This document shows, piece by piece, positions 1-9,891 of a stretch of 64,000 bases of DNA (its first letter is position 1; each line of letters begins with the position of its first letter). This DNA is from Paguma larvata (taxonomy: Eukaryota; Chordata; Mammalia; Carnivora; Viverridae): NCBI GenBank assembly GCA_030068075.1, contig CM057841.1:36435030-36499029 (forward strand), written 5' to 3'. Made by a program: the position numbers and the translations under genes. Below the pieces are notes generated by a model. It worked only from the letters and a program-made list of their open reading frames with translations, had not been told where the DNA came from and made no database searches.

Positions 1-161
1 CCATTTAAATGATTATATATTTACATAAAAACATATAATCATTAAATCCTAATATTTAATATAACATTATAGACACTGCCTTTTATCATGTCACTTTTTC
101 TGAAAATAACCAATTCTATAATGTGTTACTAAATATATGGTTAATATTAAAACTCAGCCTT

Positions 162-386
162 GGGGCGCCTGGTGGCTCAGTCAGTTGAGCATCTGACTTT
201 GGCTCAGGTCATGATCTCACAGTTTGTGGGTTCAGGCCCCACATTGGGCTCTGTGCTGACAGCTCAGAGCCTGGAGCCTGCTTTGGGTTCTGTGTCTCGC
301 TCTCTCTCTCTCTGCCCCTCCCCCATTCATGCTCTGTCTGTCTCTCTCTCTCAAAAATAAATAAAGATAAAAAAATTTTTTTTTAA
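162..386 (+). mobile_element. Felid CAN SINE (SINEC_Fc type), full length
   Basis: The tRNA-derived head (GGGGCGCCTGG, then TGGCTCAGTCAGTTGAGC) is followed by a TCTCTCTC tract and an AAAAATAAATAAA tail. A short TSD (CTCAGCCTT at 153-161, CTCAGCTTC at 390-398) flanks it. CAN SINEs are transcribed by RNA polymerase III and mobilised by L1 proteins. The open frame across it is only the translated SINE. Confidence 0.95.
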
Positions 387-416
387 ATCCTCAGCTTCAA
401 GTTTCAATGATCTTTT

Positions 417-617
417 TGTTTTTAACATTTATTTACTTATTTTGAGAGACAGAGAAATAGCACGAGCAAGGAAAGACAAAAAGAGAGGGAGAGAGAGAAT
501 CACATCAGGCCTCCACGCTCAGTGGGGCTCAATCCTGTGACTGCAAGATCATGACTTGAGCTAAAATCAAGAGTCAGATGCTCAGCTGACTGAGTAACCC
601 AGGTGTCCCCGAAGTGA
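417..617 (-). mobile_element. CAN SINE, older subtype
   Basis: Reverse-strand copy: T-rich tail with TTTATTTA, GAGAGA tract, then the reverse-complemented head ending near GGTGTCCCC at 610. The motif 'AAAATCAAGAGTCAGATGCT' marks an older, more diverged subtype. TSD CAATGATCTTTT (405-416) and CAATGACCTTTT (618-629). Confidence 0.9.
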
Positions 618-629
618 CAATGACCTTTT

Positions 630-2008
630 ATCTGCATGTATTTCTACATCTCTCATCAGTGAGTCCAAGCTGTATAATTTCTTCTTTATTCATTTAAGAT
701 GTCAAATTAACGCCTTGCTTGGAATTAAGAGGTGTTCCCAACTTTTGCATCTACTTTTAGAAAATCAGCCAGTCAACGCAATGTCATAAAATAGGTTTAT
801 CGTAAAATACCTTTGATAAACAAGAATTCCACAGTGCAAAAAGTCTTTCAAAGCAGAGTCACCCAGAAGCTCTGGAATATAGAACTTGAATTTTATGGCC
901 CATATCAATATTTTACTGTGGTTACAAATCTAACACAGATGCCAAGATATTTTATGTTGCCAAATGGTTCTTTTATTTTGCAGCACATGTTGTGTGTTCT
1001 ATTTAGTAGTGAACACATCTGTTAGAACGTTTTTCTTTTCTCTCTCCCTGCATTTTTTTTTGTTTGTTTGCAATTCTAGTTCCTCTAAAGATACAAACTC
1101 ATACATCAGCCCAATGCATGTTTTATGACTTATAAACATTGTTAAACGATGCCATTCTAAACAGTTGTAGGTTAGGAAATCACTGCTTTGGGAAAGGTAT
1201 TTTTAGTGGTAAAAGTACTTTTCATTAATCTCAATTCTCCAGGTTTAGAATCCAAGCGGAGCACGATAATTCTGAAGGCAGCTGGAGTTTAGATTCTCTT
1301 GGGGGCATGCGAGAAGTGCAAGGGCAGAAATAAACAGTTGTGTCGTGTGAAGCCATTCAGCTGGTTTCGTACTTGCCCTTCTTTCCTTCAAGTTGGAATC
1401 ATCTGCCAACTTGGCAGAAGTTTGCTTAAAAGGCAGGGGAGGAGGTGTGATTGCTTTCTGTGCCAATGGAAACTAGGAGGTGTGTTGTTTTCAAGAGTTT
1501 CTGCCAGTCCTCCTCCTCTGGCGGCACCAGCCCATCTTCCCTACTGAGTTGAATCAACATTTCCAGAAGCAGCCCCTCTGGAGTGATCAATGAGGTGTTG
1601 CTCGGAGAGGAACTGAATGATTTAGCACAGTGGGAAGGCAGCTGCGGATCGACAACCAACAGCAGGAGGTAGCGGACAGACTGACAGTCGCTTCTATAGT
1701 CTCTAGGTAAAGGTAGAAAATGGTGCATAATGAGGAAGGGTGGAATAGTGCAAGGAAATTTGAGGAGCCTGTCAGGTACAGATAAGCTTTCCCCTTTCAC
1801 AGTTAATTTGGAGGTGTTTGCATTTTAGATTTCAGGTAGATTAGCCTGTGATAACTACAATTGAGTTGTGTAGCAGAAATCCCTCAAGACCAGGGGAAAA
1901 AATTAAAATTTCAGAAAAGGGTAGGTGTGTGTGGATGGGGGGATGGTGGGGAGAGATCTGGTCATACATTCCTTGGTTCATACAAATTCGATCCATATAC
2001 AACCCCTA
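630..2008. other. Non-repeat stretch, no gene recognised
   Basis: I see no known repeat or convincing coding frame. The part from about 1240 to 1760 is less AT-rich than its surroundings, and frames of up to 124 codons occur on both strands without a recognisable domain. It contains a perfect 8-bp inverted repeat, CAAGTTGG/CCAACTTG (1389-1396 and 1406-1413). Confidence 0.4.
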
Positions 2009-2228
2009 CAGTAGTTCCCTTTCATCAGCAATTTTACTTTCCACAGTTTCAGTTACTCACAGTGGTCAACCGCGGTCAGGAAACAGAGGCTCTTCCTTCT
2101 GATGAGTTTCAGGTCACTAGTAGCCTGATGTTATGTCGCAATGCCTGCATCATTCACCTTGCTTCACCCATCACGTAGGCACTGTGTATCTCACGTCATC
2201 ACAAGAGCCTAGTACAATAAGATGTTTT

Positions 2229-2393
2229 TTTAAATTTATTTTGAAAGAGGGGGGCAGAGAGAGGGTGAGAGAGAATTCTGCACCGACAGTGCAGAGCTCT
2301 ACTTGGGACTTCGAACTCAAGAACCATGAGGTCATGACCGAAGCCGAAACCAAGAGTTGGATGCTTTAACTGACTGAGCCGCCCAAGTGCCCC
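2229..2393 (-). mobile_element. CAN SINE inside the Tigger-type MITE
   Basis: Reverse-strand SINE ending GCCGCCCAAGTGCCCC. Its TSD (AGTACAATAAGATGTTTT at 2211-2228, AGTTCAATAAGATATTTT at 2394-2411) lies in MITE sequence, so the SINE is the younger insertion. Confidence 0.9.
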
Positions 2394-2473
2394 AGTTCAA
2401 TAAGATATTTTGAGAGACAGAGAGAGAGACAGACCACATTCACATAACTTTTATTATTGTACATTGTTACACT

Positions 2474-2474
<1 letters not shown>

Positions 2475-2503
<29 letters not shown>
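2475..2503. repeat. (CT)n microsatellite
   Basis: Uninterrupted CT dinucleotide run inside the MITE. Confidence 0.9.
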
Positions 2504-2509
<6 letters not shown>

Positions 2510-2679
2510 CAGTTACTGTTAATCACTTACTGTGCGTAATTTGTAAATGAAACTTTACTGTAGGTATGTATGTATAGGAAAAAAACAGTATACATAGGAT
2601 TTCAGTACTATGCTCAGTTTCAGACATCCACTGGGGGTCTTTGAACCATCCCCCAGGGATAAGAGGGGGACTATTATAA

Positions 2680-4566
2680 TTTTAACTGAGGCATGGGACA
2701 TTTAATTTGCTCTCTCTCTCTTTTTAATTTGCTTTTATATTTGTTATGTTATTTTTTTTCCATAGATAATACGAGTGGGAATAGGCTTTTGCCTAAAATT
2801 AAGGCTGAGTTTATAGACATGCATTCTATAACTCTTAGATGCCTTGTTAACAAGGAAGTTAATGGGTAATACTTTGTTTTATGAAGATGGCCCCACAGTT
2901 CTGAGCAGAAGGGCCAGTGGGTGGGAAGGAAATTGCCGTTCTATTTTAATAACATGGTGTGGATCTTGAAAAACCTGCTTATCTGTAACTGTAACACTTT
3001 AGCTTTCACAAATAGATGGGAATCCTGAGTCTTTATTTTCCTTTCTTCCTTTCCTTTCCTTTCCTTTCCCTTTCCCTTTTCCTTTCCTTGTCTTGTCTTG
3101 TCTTGACTTTTCTTTTCCTTTCTTTGTTAAAGTGGTCCTATCTTAAAATCCAGGCTACTTGATTTTCTCTTTTACAGAGAGTTAACACCAAACAACTTGC
3201 TCCATTTCAAATTTGGGTTACAGTGAAGAGTTTTTTAAATTATTTTTTAATATTCACCATCTAGCTTTTGATGTTAAAATATGTATGATTATTGAGCCTC
3301 AAGTAAGAATTAACTTTAAAGCCATGATAAGTAATTAATTCATTCAGTTACCAGCCTTGAGTAACTCTCCAACCTGTACAATTTCATTCCTAATAAACCA
3401 CATTTACAGTAAACTCTGGGTAATTTCCTTTGGCAAAAACAAATGTGTGATGGGAGATAACCTGTTTTATCTCATCATGTTTAGAAAGGTAAATAATAAA
3501 GTCTTTTAGCATTTTTTACCAAAACAGAAGTCTGTGGTTCAAATTCAGAGATCCTTGGTACAATATCATAATTTATTCTCCTAGAATAGTATCTTGTAAA
3601 CCACAGACTTGATTCTTAGTATAATGTATTCAATTGAATAGTAAATAGAGAATAAAATACCTGTGAAATCTGAGAATAATGATTACTTATCAGAAGCCAT
3701 ATTCTAAGCCATGATTTAAAACTAGATAATTACCCTGACATATATTTGAATGGCTTCAGTAGAGTTGGGCTCAAGTGGTTTTATCTTTGTTGCAGGAGGT
3801 GGTTATGAAATGAATGTGTTATAGATAATATTGAGTAAAAATAAATCAATACTAAATATATGTATCATTTAACATGCTGATAGTGGTCCTCCAGAAACAT
3901 CAATTCTGCCCTTTTAGGCCACTTTCAAGTTATTCCCATCTGTTTTCTTAGACTGACTAGCTTGTAGTCATTTGCTGGTTCTAGTAGATACTACTTACTA
4001 TGGGGAGGGGAAAACAAACTCCTTCCCTATGTGAAGCTGTCAGGATGATGAAAACTCCATTCTAGCTTGTTGACTGGTAATTTTGAACATAAATGAAAAT
4101 AACATTTTCAGCTTTGACGTTGGTACACTAAGGTGAGACAGAGGATGGCCATCATGTGGTGTTAACAGTGGTTTTATATGAGCTTTCTTTCAAGGTGTTC
4201 CTTTTTGGAAGTATCTAAGGGAGTTGGGAAATGTGCCTTTTTTTTTTTTTTTTTCCATTGACAGCTGTACACCAGAGAGCCACCTGCTGGCTTTCACAAA
4301 GAAACACATCTCTGATAGCTACAATTGGGAAGAAAAAGAGAAAGAGAGGGGGAGGGGGACGGAGGAAAACAATAACAACAGTAAGCAAATCATTAAAAAG
4401 AATTGACTGTTTCATGAAAGAATGTATGATGCTATCTACTTAATTTCTTGCCGACATTTGTATTTTATGTAACATTTCATATTCCCTTTAAATGAATTGT
4501 TTTTTTAAAAAAAAAACTGAATCAGAACCACACAGTGTGGCAATAAGCCCTATCGTGGTGTTTCAC
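2680..4566. other. AT-rich stretch, no gene recognised
   Basis: Apart from the TTTCC-rich tract at 3036-3125, I see only AT-rich non-coding sequence. A 14-bp palindrome (TATTCAATTGAATA, 3627-3640) and a poly-T run near 4238-4254 are present. No domain or exon signal is visible. Confidence 0.4.
3036..3125. repeat. (TTTCC)n-like pyrimidine tract
   Basis: Repeated CTTTC/CCTTT units grading into CTTGT units. One strand is almost pure pyrimidine for about 85 bp. Confidence 0.85.
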
Positions 4567-4577
4567 AAGTGTTTTCA

Positions 4578-4682
4578 GGGTTACCTGGCTGGCCGAGTCA
4601 GTGGAGCATTTGACTCTTGACCTCGGGGTTGTAAGTTTGAGTCCCACGTTGGGTTACTTAAAAATAAAATCTTTAAAAAAAA
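4578..4682 (+). mobile_element. Short CAN SINE (older, abbreviated subtype)
   Basis: The head TACCTGGCTGGCCGAGTCAG leads directly to a tRNA-like B-box region (AAGTTTGAGTCCCACG) and an AAAATAAAATCTTTAAAA tail, without the long polypyrimidine stretch. TSD AAGTGTTTTCA at 4567-4577 and 4683-4693. Confidence 0.85.
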
Positions 4683-4699
4683 AAGTGTTTTCACATTCA

Positions 4700-4830
4700 T
4701 TCCCTTAGGAAAGACAGTATTATTTCCATTTCGTAGTTGAGAGAAGGTAAGTGTTCAGGTGACCAAGGAAAGAGCTATGCTATGTAAATGGCAGAACTTG
4801 TATTTCTGATAAAAGAACAGCTACTCCTTT
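4700..4830 (-). mobile_element. MIR relic
   Basis: The order of diverged MIR core motifs on the minus strand is preserved: a 'TTGAGAGAAGGTAAGTG' block, then 'AAATGGCAGAACTTGTATT'. Confidence 0.55.
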
Positions 4831-5394
4831 CTTCTCACTCAGTTCAATCTCAATCATCATTTTCCTTTGTACTGTATCTTCTGATTGTCGTTCACTATGT
4901 ATTAGATGAGAGGTCTTACTAATATTATTTCTGTGACTTAGGATGATAAATTAAAATTAAAATTTCTTGCTAAATCCAGAAAGACGAACTAACCCATCGA
5001 GTGGTGTAAGTGTTCTTTGAAGGGTACCTTTGTGGTTCATTCCATTCTATTTCCAAGGGCGTAATTAAAACATTAGATTTAATTTCTAAGTGGGATGCCC
5101 TTACTAACTTTTAGTCCTGTTTTATTTCTGTTGCTGTTGAAATGCATGTGATTTGGTTCTTAGTCCCCTGCACATGTAGGTTTTCTTGTCTCCTGTATTA
5201 AATATTTCCATTTTGTAATATTTTTATCCGCTGTCAGTGGTGAGAACTTTACATATCATGACCTGTTGTTGAACTGCTCTTCTTTCTAATACTTATGTTG
5301 CTTAATATTTCAAAAGAAAACTACAGGAAGTCTACAGTCTAGGAATTCACAGTGATAAAATCATGAGATAGTCATGTGGTACAGTCTTCCCAGG

Positions 5395-5515
5395 TCCCTC
5401 ATTCACTAACTGGATGTAATTAGAAAAGTCCCTTAAATGCTCTGAACCATGCCTTCCTCATTCACAATCAGTAGGGTAAAAATAGCTACCATAGGTCGAT
5501 ACGATATGTACGGAG
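5395..5515 (+). mobile_element. MIR relic
   Basis: The MIR core order is visible: AAAAGTCCCTTAAATGCTCTGA, then CCTTCCTCATTCACAATCAG, then GGTAAAAATAGCTACCAT. Confidence 0.5.
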
Positions 5516-5929
5516 GAAATATTTGTTCCTTATGGACTCAAACCAATACTGTACATGTATCTTTTTATTCAAAAAGCGTTTTATTTCACTCCGTGTTTAT
5601 TAAGCACTCATTTTCCTATCCCATTTTGGGATATTTGGCCCATTAACCTTCTTCACCACTTGCAGGAAATGTTATTCTCAATCCATAGATTCAAGAACTT
5701 GGTTATCTTATGGATCGGGTCATTCAATTTATGTGACACTCAATAATTTGATGAGCTCTGTCACCAATAAAATTCTGTTATTCTGTCATGTTTCTGGGAC
5801 TGAGAGCTTAGTTATACTGTGAATCATGATTTCCGAAGAACTACTATTTATAGACTACCTATTATGTCCAAGAAACTGTCATGTCATATATAATTTTCGT
5901 AATTGGAATGTGCCTTTCTCTCTCAATAA

Positions 5930-6430
5930 CTTTCCATTATATTTAGAATACAGTCCAAATTCCTGTGTTTGGATACTCAAGCCATGCAGGATTTTGTCCA
6001 TATTCAATTCTCCAAACTTCATCTCATGTTGCTTTTCCCCAGTGTCACCGCCTCTTGTGGGTGAAGTTCTGTCTAACTCAGGATCTTACTTATTTTTTTT
6101 TTCCATCTGATAGACTCCCTCTAGCTCTTTGTTGCTTGAATATGTTCCTCTAGATGACTTCCCCAGGAAGACTCTGCCATTCTACTGTGGTATCTCCATC
6201 TTCCCCTTTAATCTTTATTATCTTTCCCTGAACCTTCTGTTCGCTTCACAGAAGGTTATCACAATTTGTAATTGTGCTTCCTGATGTTTATATCTGCACT
6301 GTTTGTCTTCCCCTGCAAGTTCCAAAGGGCAGATGCCCTAACATTGTTCATCAGCCTACACCCAAATCTTACCAGGGTGCTTGGCCCCTAATTATTGGCT
6401 CAATATGTATTTGTGGATTGAATGAATTAC
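5930..6430 (+). mobile_element. L2 LINE 3' end
   Basis: The L2 tail pattern is preserved in order: a CAGTCCAAATTCC block, TGACTTCCCCAGGAAG (the 'TTCCTCAGGGAAGCCTTCC' region), TTGTAATTGTG, then GGCTCAATATGTATTTGTGG and TTGAATGAATT at the end. It contains a perfect 10-bp inverted repeat, AACCTTCTGT/ACAGAAGGTT (6231-6240, 6248-6257). Confidence 0.75.
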
Positions 6431-6439
6431 CCCCCCTGG

Positions 6440-6575
6440 CAGATTTATTATCTGCAGTTCATAGATGAGGAATCTTGGAGGTATTAAGCAGCAAATATGA
6501 GACATCTAGTAAGTGGCTTACCTCCTCTTGAACCCAGGTCCCCAGATCCCACATGTTTCTACCACTCTTCATACC
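6440..6575 (-). mobile_element. MIR relic
   Basis: Reverse-strand MIR core: CATAGATGAGGAATCTTGGAG, ACATCTAGTAAGTGG and TTGAACCCAGGTC occur in the expected order. Confidence 0.75.
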
Positions 6576-6579
6576 CCAG

Positions 6580-8490
6580 GTGTACTCACAGATTCTTGCA
6601 AAAAGACATTGTTGTGGAGAAAGATTGAAAACCTGAGCTCTGGATTATATGCAGTAAACAGGTGAGGTGAGAGAGTGAGTTCGAAAAAAGTCAAATCCGT
6701 ACTCTGGAGGGAGATCTCTACCCTCTGACAGTTCCCAGAATGTCAGACCCACATCAGAGCCTGGTGCCTGAGCCCCTAAAGGACCTTAGGAGCTTGCCTC
6801 ATCCCTCTGCGGAAGGAGAAGCTCGTGATCATTAACACTTGAAAGCCAAGGCTAGTCCTGAAGTTGATAGTCCCCCAGCAGGGAGCCTTTAATATAAAGC
6901 ACAGCCTTCATTAGCAATGCACAGACTAAGCAGAGCAGCTCTTTCTCAAGACTGAAAAGGCAAAATATTCTTTGGAAATCTACATTTTTCTTAGTGGCAA
7001 ACTTCAAGAGTCCCCGCGATAGCTATCAGTCTAATCACGCTGCACGGACAGACCCTGCCTACATGAGGAAATGCTTCCCCAAATTAGGGCTGCAGAGCAC
7101 TTGTGCAGGCATCTAGGGGGATGCTCCTGGAATAGACAGATTCTGAGTCACGCGGCTGATCTAATAAAGCTGAATTCTGGGGCCGGGCCTGGTAACTTGC
7201 ATTGTGGCACAGGTTCTCACCATTATCCTCTAGTTAAATTGGTACCTAGAAGTTGGACCCACTTTATCAGCCTTCTCTAGACATGCTAGCCCATTCACAA
7301 GCCAGGTTTTATGTCGGCACGAAGTAATTACAATCTGTCTCATAGTTTCTCAAGAGAACTAAAATGGCTCCCAATCACTGTATTCATTACAATGTAAAGG
7401 GATCAGTCCTCCAGCCCTGCCTCTGTCCGTATGCCCCATGCACGGGAGAAGGTCTGCTCCGTCTTCCAAACATTCCACTCTTTCCACAGTGTCGGTAATT
7501 AGCGTTTGGTTTCGGAGAAGTGTGCAAAGAAACGTTTACAAGTCTTGCTTCCTGTTTCATCAAACAATTACTGTAATAGTTCACTACATCATTGTCTGAC
7601 CCTTTCGTCCTTCCACTTTCCCAAAATATCAAGTTGGTAAATCTAAATGTTCACTCATTCAATTATTTTGTTAACCTGCATCAAGCACCTAGTAACCAAG
7701 TACTCTGAATATCTCACAGGCTGTACCTGTGTCTTGCACATTGCCGAGTCCCAGGATGATGGGCTAACTAATCCAAGTCAGAAACTCTTATTAACAAAAT
7801 GAAAAACAGCACCTATAACTGCAGCAATTGGTTAAGTGCTGTAAACAAGTATGTATAAGGGACAATGATATCAAGCCAATTAGCACAAATTAATCTATTT
7901 CTCCACAGAATTGTAAAAACAATGCTGGTGAAAACCACAGGTTGCCCATTTCTGAGTGTTTAGGACTTAGTTGACCATCCAGCATATGGAAGTTTCTCAG
8001 AAAACAATGCCTGAGTGAATGAGTATAGGAAAATAGAAGGTGGGATAATTATATGGCCAGTAAGATGGAGTTAAGGTGACATCATTCTGGACAGAGAAAC
8101 ACCATGTACAAAAACCAGTAAATATTTTCAGAGGATTCGTACAAGGGTTTCAAAACGTCTGGGCATGGCTGGAAAGCAGGGTGTACAGCTTCCCCACACA
8201 GTTCATGTTCCCTTTTCTCCATCATCCTTGGATTTCTACTGCTATTCTATCTACTATTAGATAGATTAGATCTACTATCTATCTACTATCTGCTCTTCTA
8301 TTCCTCTGTCTGGATTAAAACTCAGAGGATCAGATTTAGCTGTGATAAGGTGTCTCTTCCATGCTGCATCAGTGGTATACCTATCTTCTCTAGACTGACG
8401 TGGCGAACTGTGTTCATTACTGGCATCCACAAAGATTTATTAAGTATTTTACGATTGGCCTAATCGTGGCAGTTACACTGCCCCTGGTGG
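6580..8490. other. Mostly unique sequence, possible hAT fragment
   Basis: No gene is recognised. At about 7135-7255 a CAGATTCTGAGTC...TCTGGGGCCGGGCCTGG block resembles MER5-type hAT relics, weakly. A short stretch near 7650-7710 resembles the L2 terminal TTCAATTATTTTGTTAAC...AAGCACCTAG pattern. At 8236-8292 there are irregular CTACTAT units. Confidence 0.35.
8236..8292. repeat. Degenerate (CTATCTA)n tract
   Basis: Repeats of CTATCTACTAT and AGATTAGAT form an imperfect tetranucleotide-like microsatellite. Confidence 0.7.
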
Positions 8491-8494
8491 CATA

Positions 8495-8645
8495 TAATCA
8501 CTGTGGTTCGGATTCTGGCTATGCTACTTTTGTGCTCTGTTTTCTTGAATACTGAAACTCTATGAGCCCTAGCTGATTCATTTCTAAAATGTGGGTAGTA
8601 ATATTTCATATGATGGTTAGAAATGAAGTGATTGGCAAGCAAAAA
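8495..8645 (+). mobile_element. MIR relic
   Basis: GGTTCGGATTCTGGCTATG, then CTCTATGAGCCCTAGCTGAT, then TTTCTAAAATGTGGGTAGTA follow the MIR core order. Confidence 0.6.
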
Positions 8646-8973
8646 TTCCTGATACATTGTTTTCCCTCAACTAACGTATTTCCCTCCCCCTCCATGTTGC
8701 AAAACCAATAATTGTATTCCTAAAAGGAACCCTGGGATTTGGAACCCATAATATCTTTTTCCCCCTGTTTGCTTTCCTTTCCTTTCCCAGAAGTGGTGTT
8801 AAGTAGATTACCTGAATTTAACAATAGGAGTGTCCCTTGTTTTTGTGTTAAGAAAGTCCAGTTTACTTTTTGCATGTTTCTTTAGTGTTATTATTCGAAA
8901 CACTGTTTCCACCGCCTCTATGCTGTACCACTGCATCCATCTAAAAGGTGATATGTGGAGTTTTACTACACGT

Positions 8974-9190
8974 GGGGCGCCTGCGTGGCTCAGTCAGTTA
9001 AGCAGCTGACTTTGGCTCAGGGCATGATCTCCTGTTTCATGAGTTTGAGCCCTGTGTCCAGCTCTGTGCTGACAGCTCAGAGCCTGGAGCCTGCTTCCAA
9101 TTCTGTGTCTCCCTCTCTGTCTGCTCCTCCCCTGCTCATGCTCTCTCTCTCTTTCTCAAAAAATAACCATTAAAAATTTAAAAAAAAAGA
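8974..9190 (+). mobile_element. Felid CAN SINE (SINEC_Fc type)
   Basis: Complete head-to-tail copy starting GGGGCGCCTGCGTGGCTCAG. The TSD TTTTACTACACG precedes it and TTTTACTACATG (9192-9203) follows it. Confidence 0.95.
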
Positions 9191-9414
9191 ATTTTACTAC
9201 ATGTTAAATTGACCTGAGATGAAATTGAGACCTTTGTTTCATAAGCTATTATCATATATATATATGTCCTATTATATTTTTGTATATTATATTATCCTCA
9301 TGTCTCATGTGTTCCCAGCCAAATTTATGATGACATGCTATAGAGCAGAAAGAAAAGAAAAGGAAAAGGAACAAACATAGCCAGGCAAAAATGCAGGCGG
9401 GCTGGGTCCAAAGA

Positions 9415-9416
<2 letters not shown>

Positions 9417-9466
<50 letters not shown>

Positions 9467-9478
9467 GGGGGGGAGGAA

Positions 9479-9509
<31 letters not shown>

Positions 9510-9512
9510 GAC
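9417..9512. repeat. Compound (GT)n-(G)n-(GA)n microsatellite
   Basis: A pure GT run of 47 bp (9417-9463) is followed by a G run and then a GA run (9480-9512). Open frames here encode only CV, TH or ER dipeptide repeats and are not genes. Confidence 0.95.
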
Positions 9513-9519
9513 AGATGGA

Positions 9520-9857
9520 GCATCTGGGAGACTCAGAAAGGAAAAGAGCACAAGTGTCGTTTTTGCTTGGGGTCTGGTGCATGTGTCCTGTTAGGCATCC
9601 AGGAACTGGTCAGAGTAAGGACAAGGTCCAACTGTCCTTCATAAATCACTCATTCCCTGAAGTCAGAGGTCTTGTCATCATGGTCTTGGAGAATGGTTTG
9701 TCCCTTACAAGGAGGACATACACTATTTGTATTAAAAGGTATGTGTAGAGCAAGGTATGCATGCAGGTCCTAACAAGAATAGAAGTGAGAAAAGCAAAGG
9801 AAAAAACAGTTTTTTTTTTTTTTAAATGGGTCCCTTCAGTTTCCCTGTTTCAAAGGT

Positions 9858-9891
<34 letters not shown>

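Larger units (their letters stand above)
2009..2674. mobile_element. Tigger-type MITE (MER8/Tigger2-like), split by a SINE
   Basis: The left end reads CAGTAGTTCCCTTTCATC and the right end is its imperfect inverse (GATAAGAGGGGGACTATTA), with TA flanks as expected for Tc1/mariner-pogo elements. The internal CCACTGGGGGTCTTTGAACC block fits this MITE family. It is non-coding. The subfamily name is from memory. Confidence 0.6.

Noticed and set aside
1426..1800. 124-codon minus-strand frame
   Set aside because: No recognisable domain, no paired exon signals, and overlapping plus-strand frames of similar length; likely chance.
9252..9748. Overlapping frames of 61-109 codons with Cys-Val, Thr-His and Glu-Arg repeats
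   Set aside because: They are translations of the GT/GA microsatellite, with no start context or domain.
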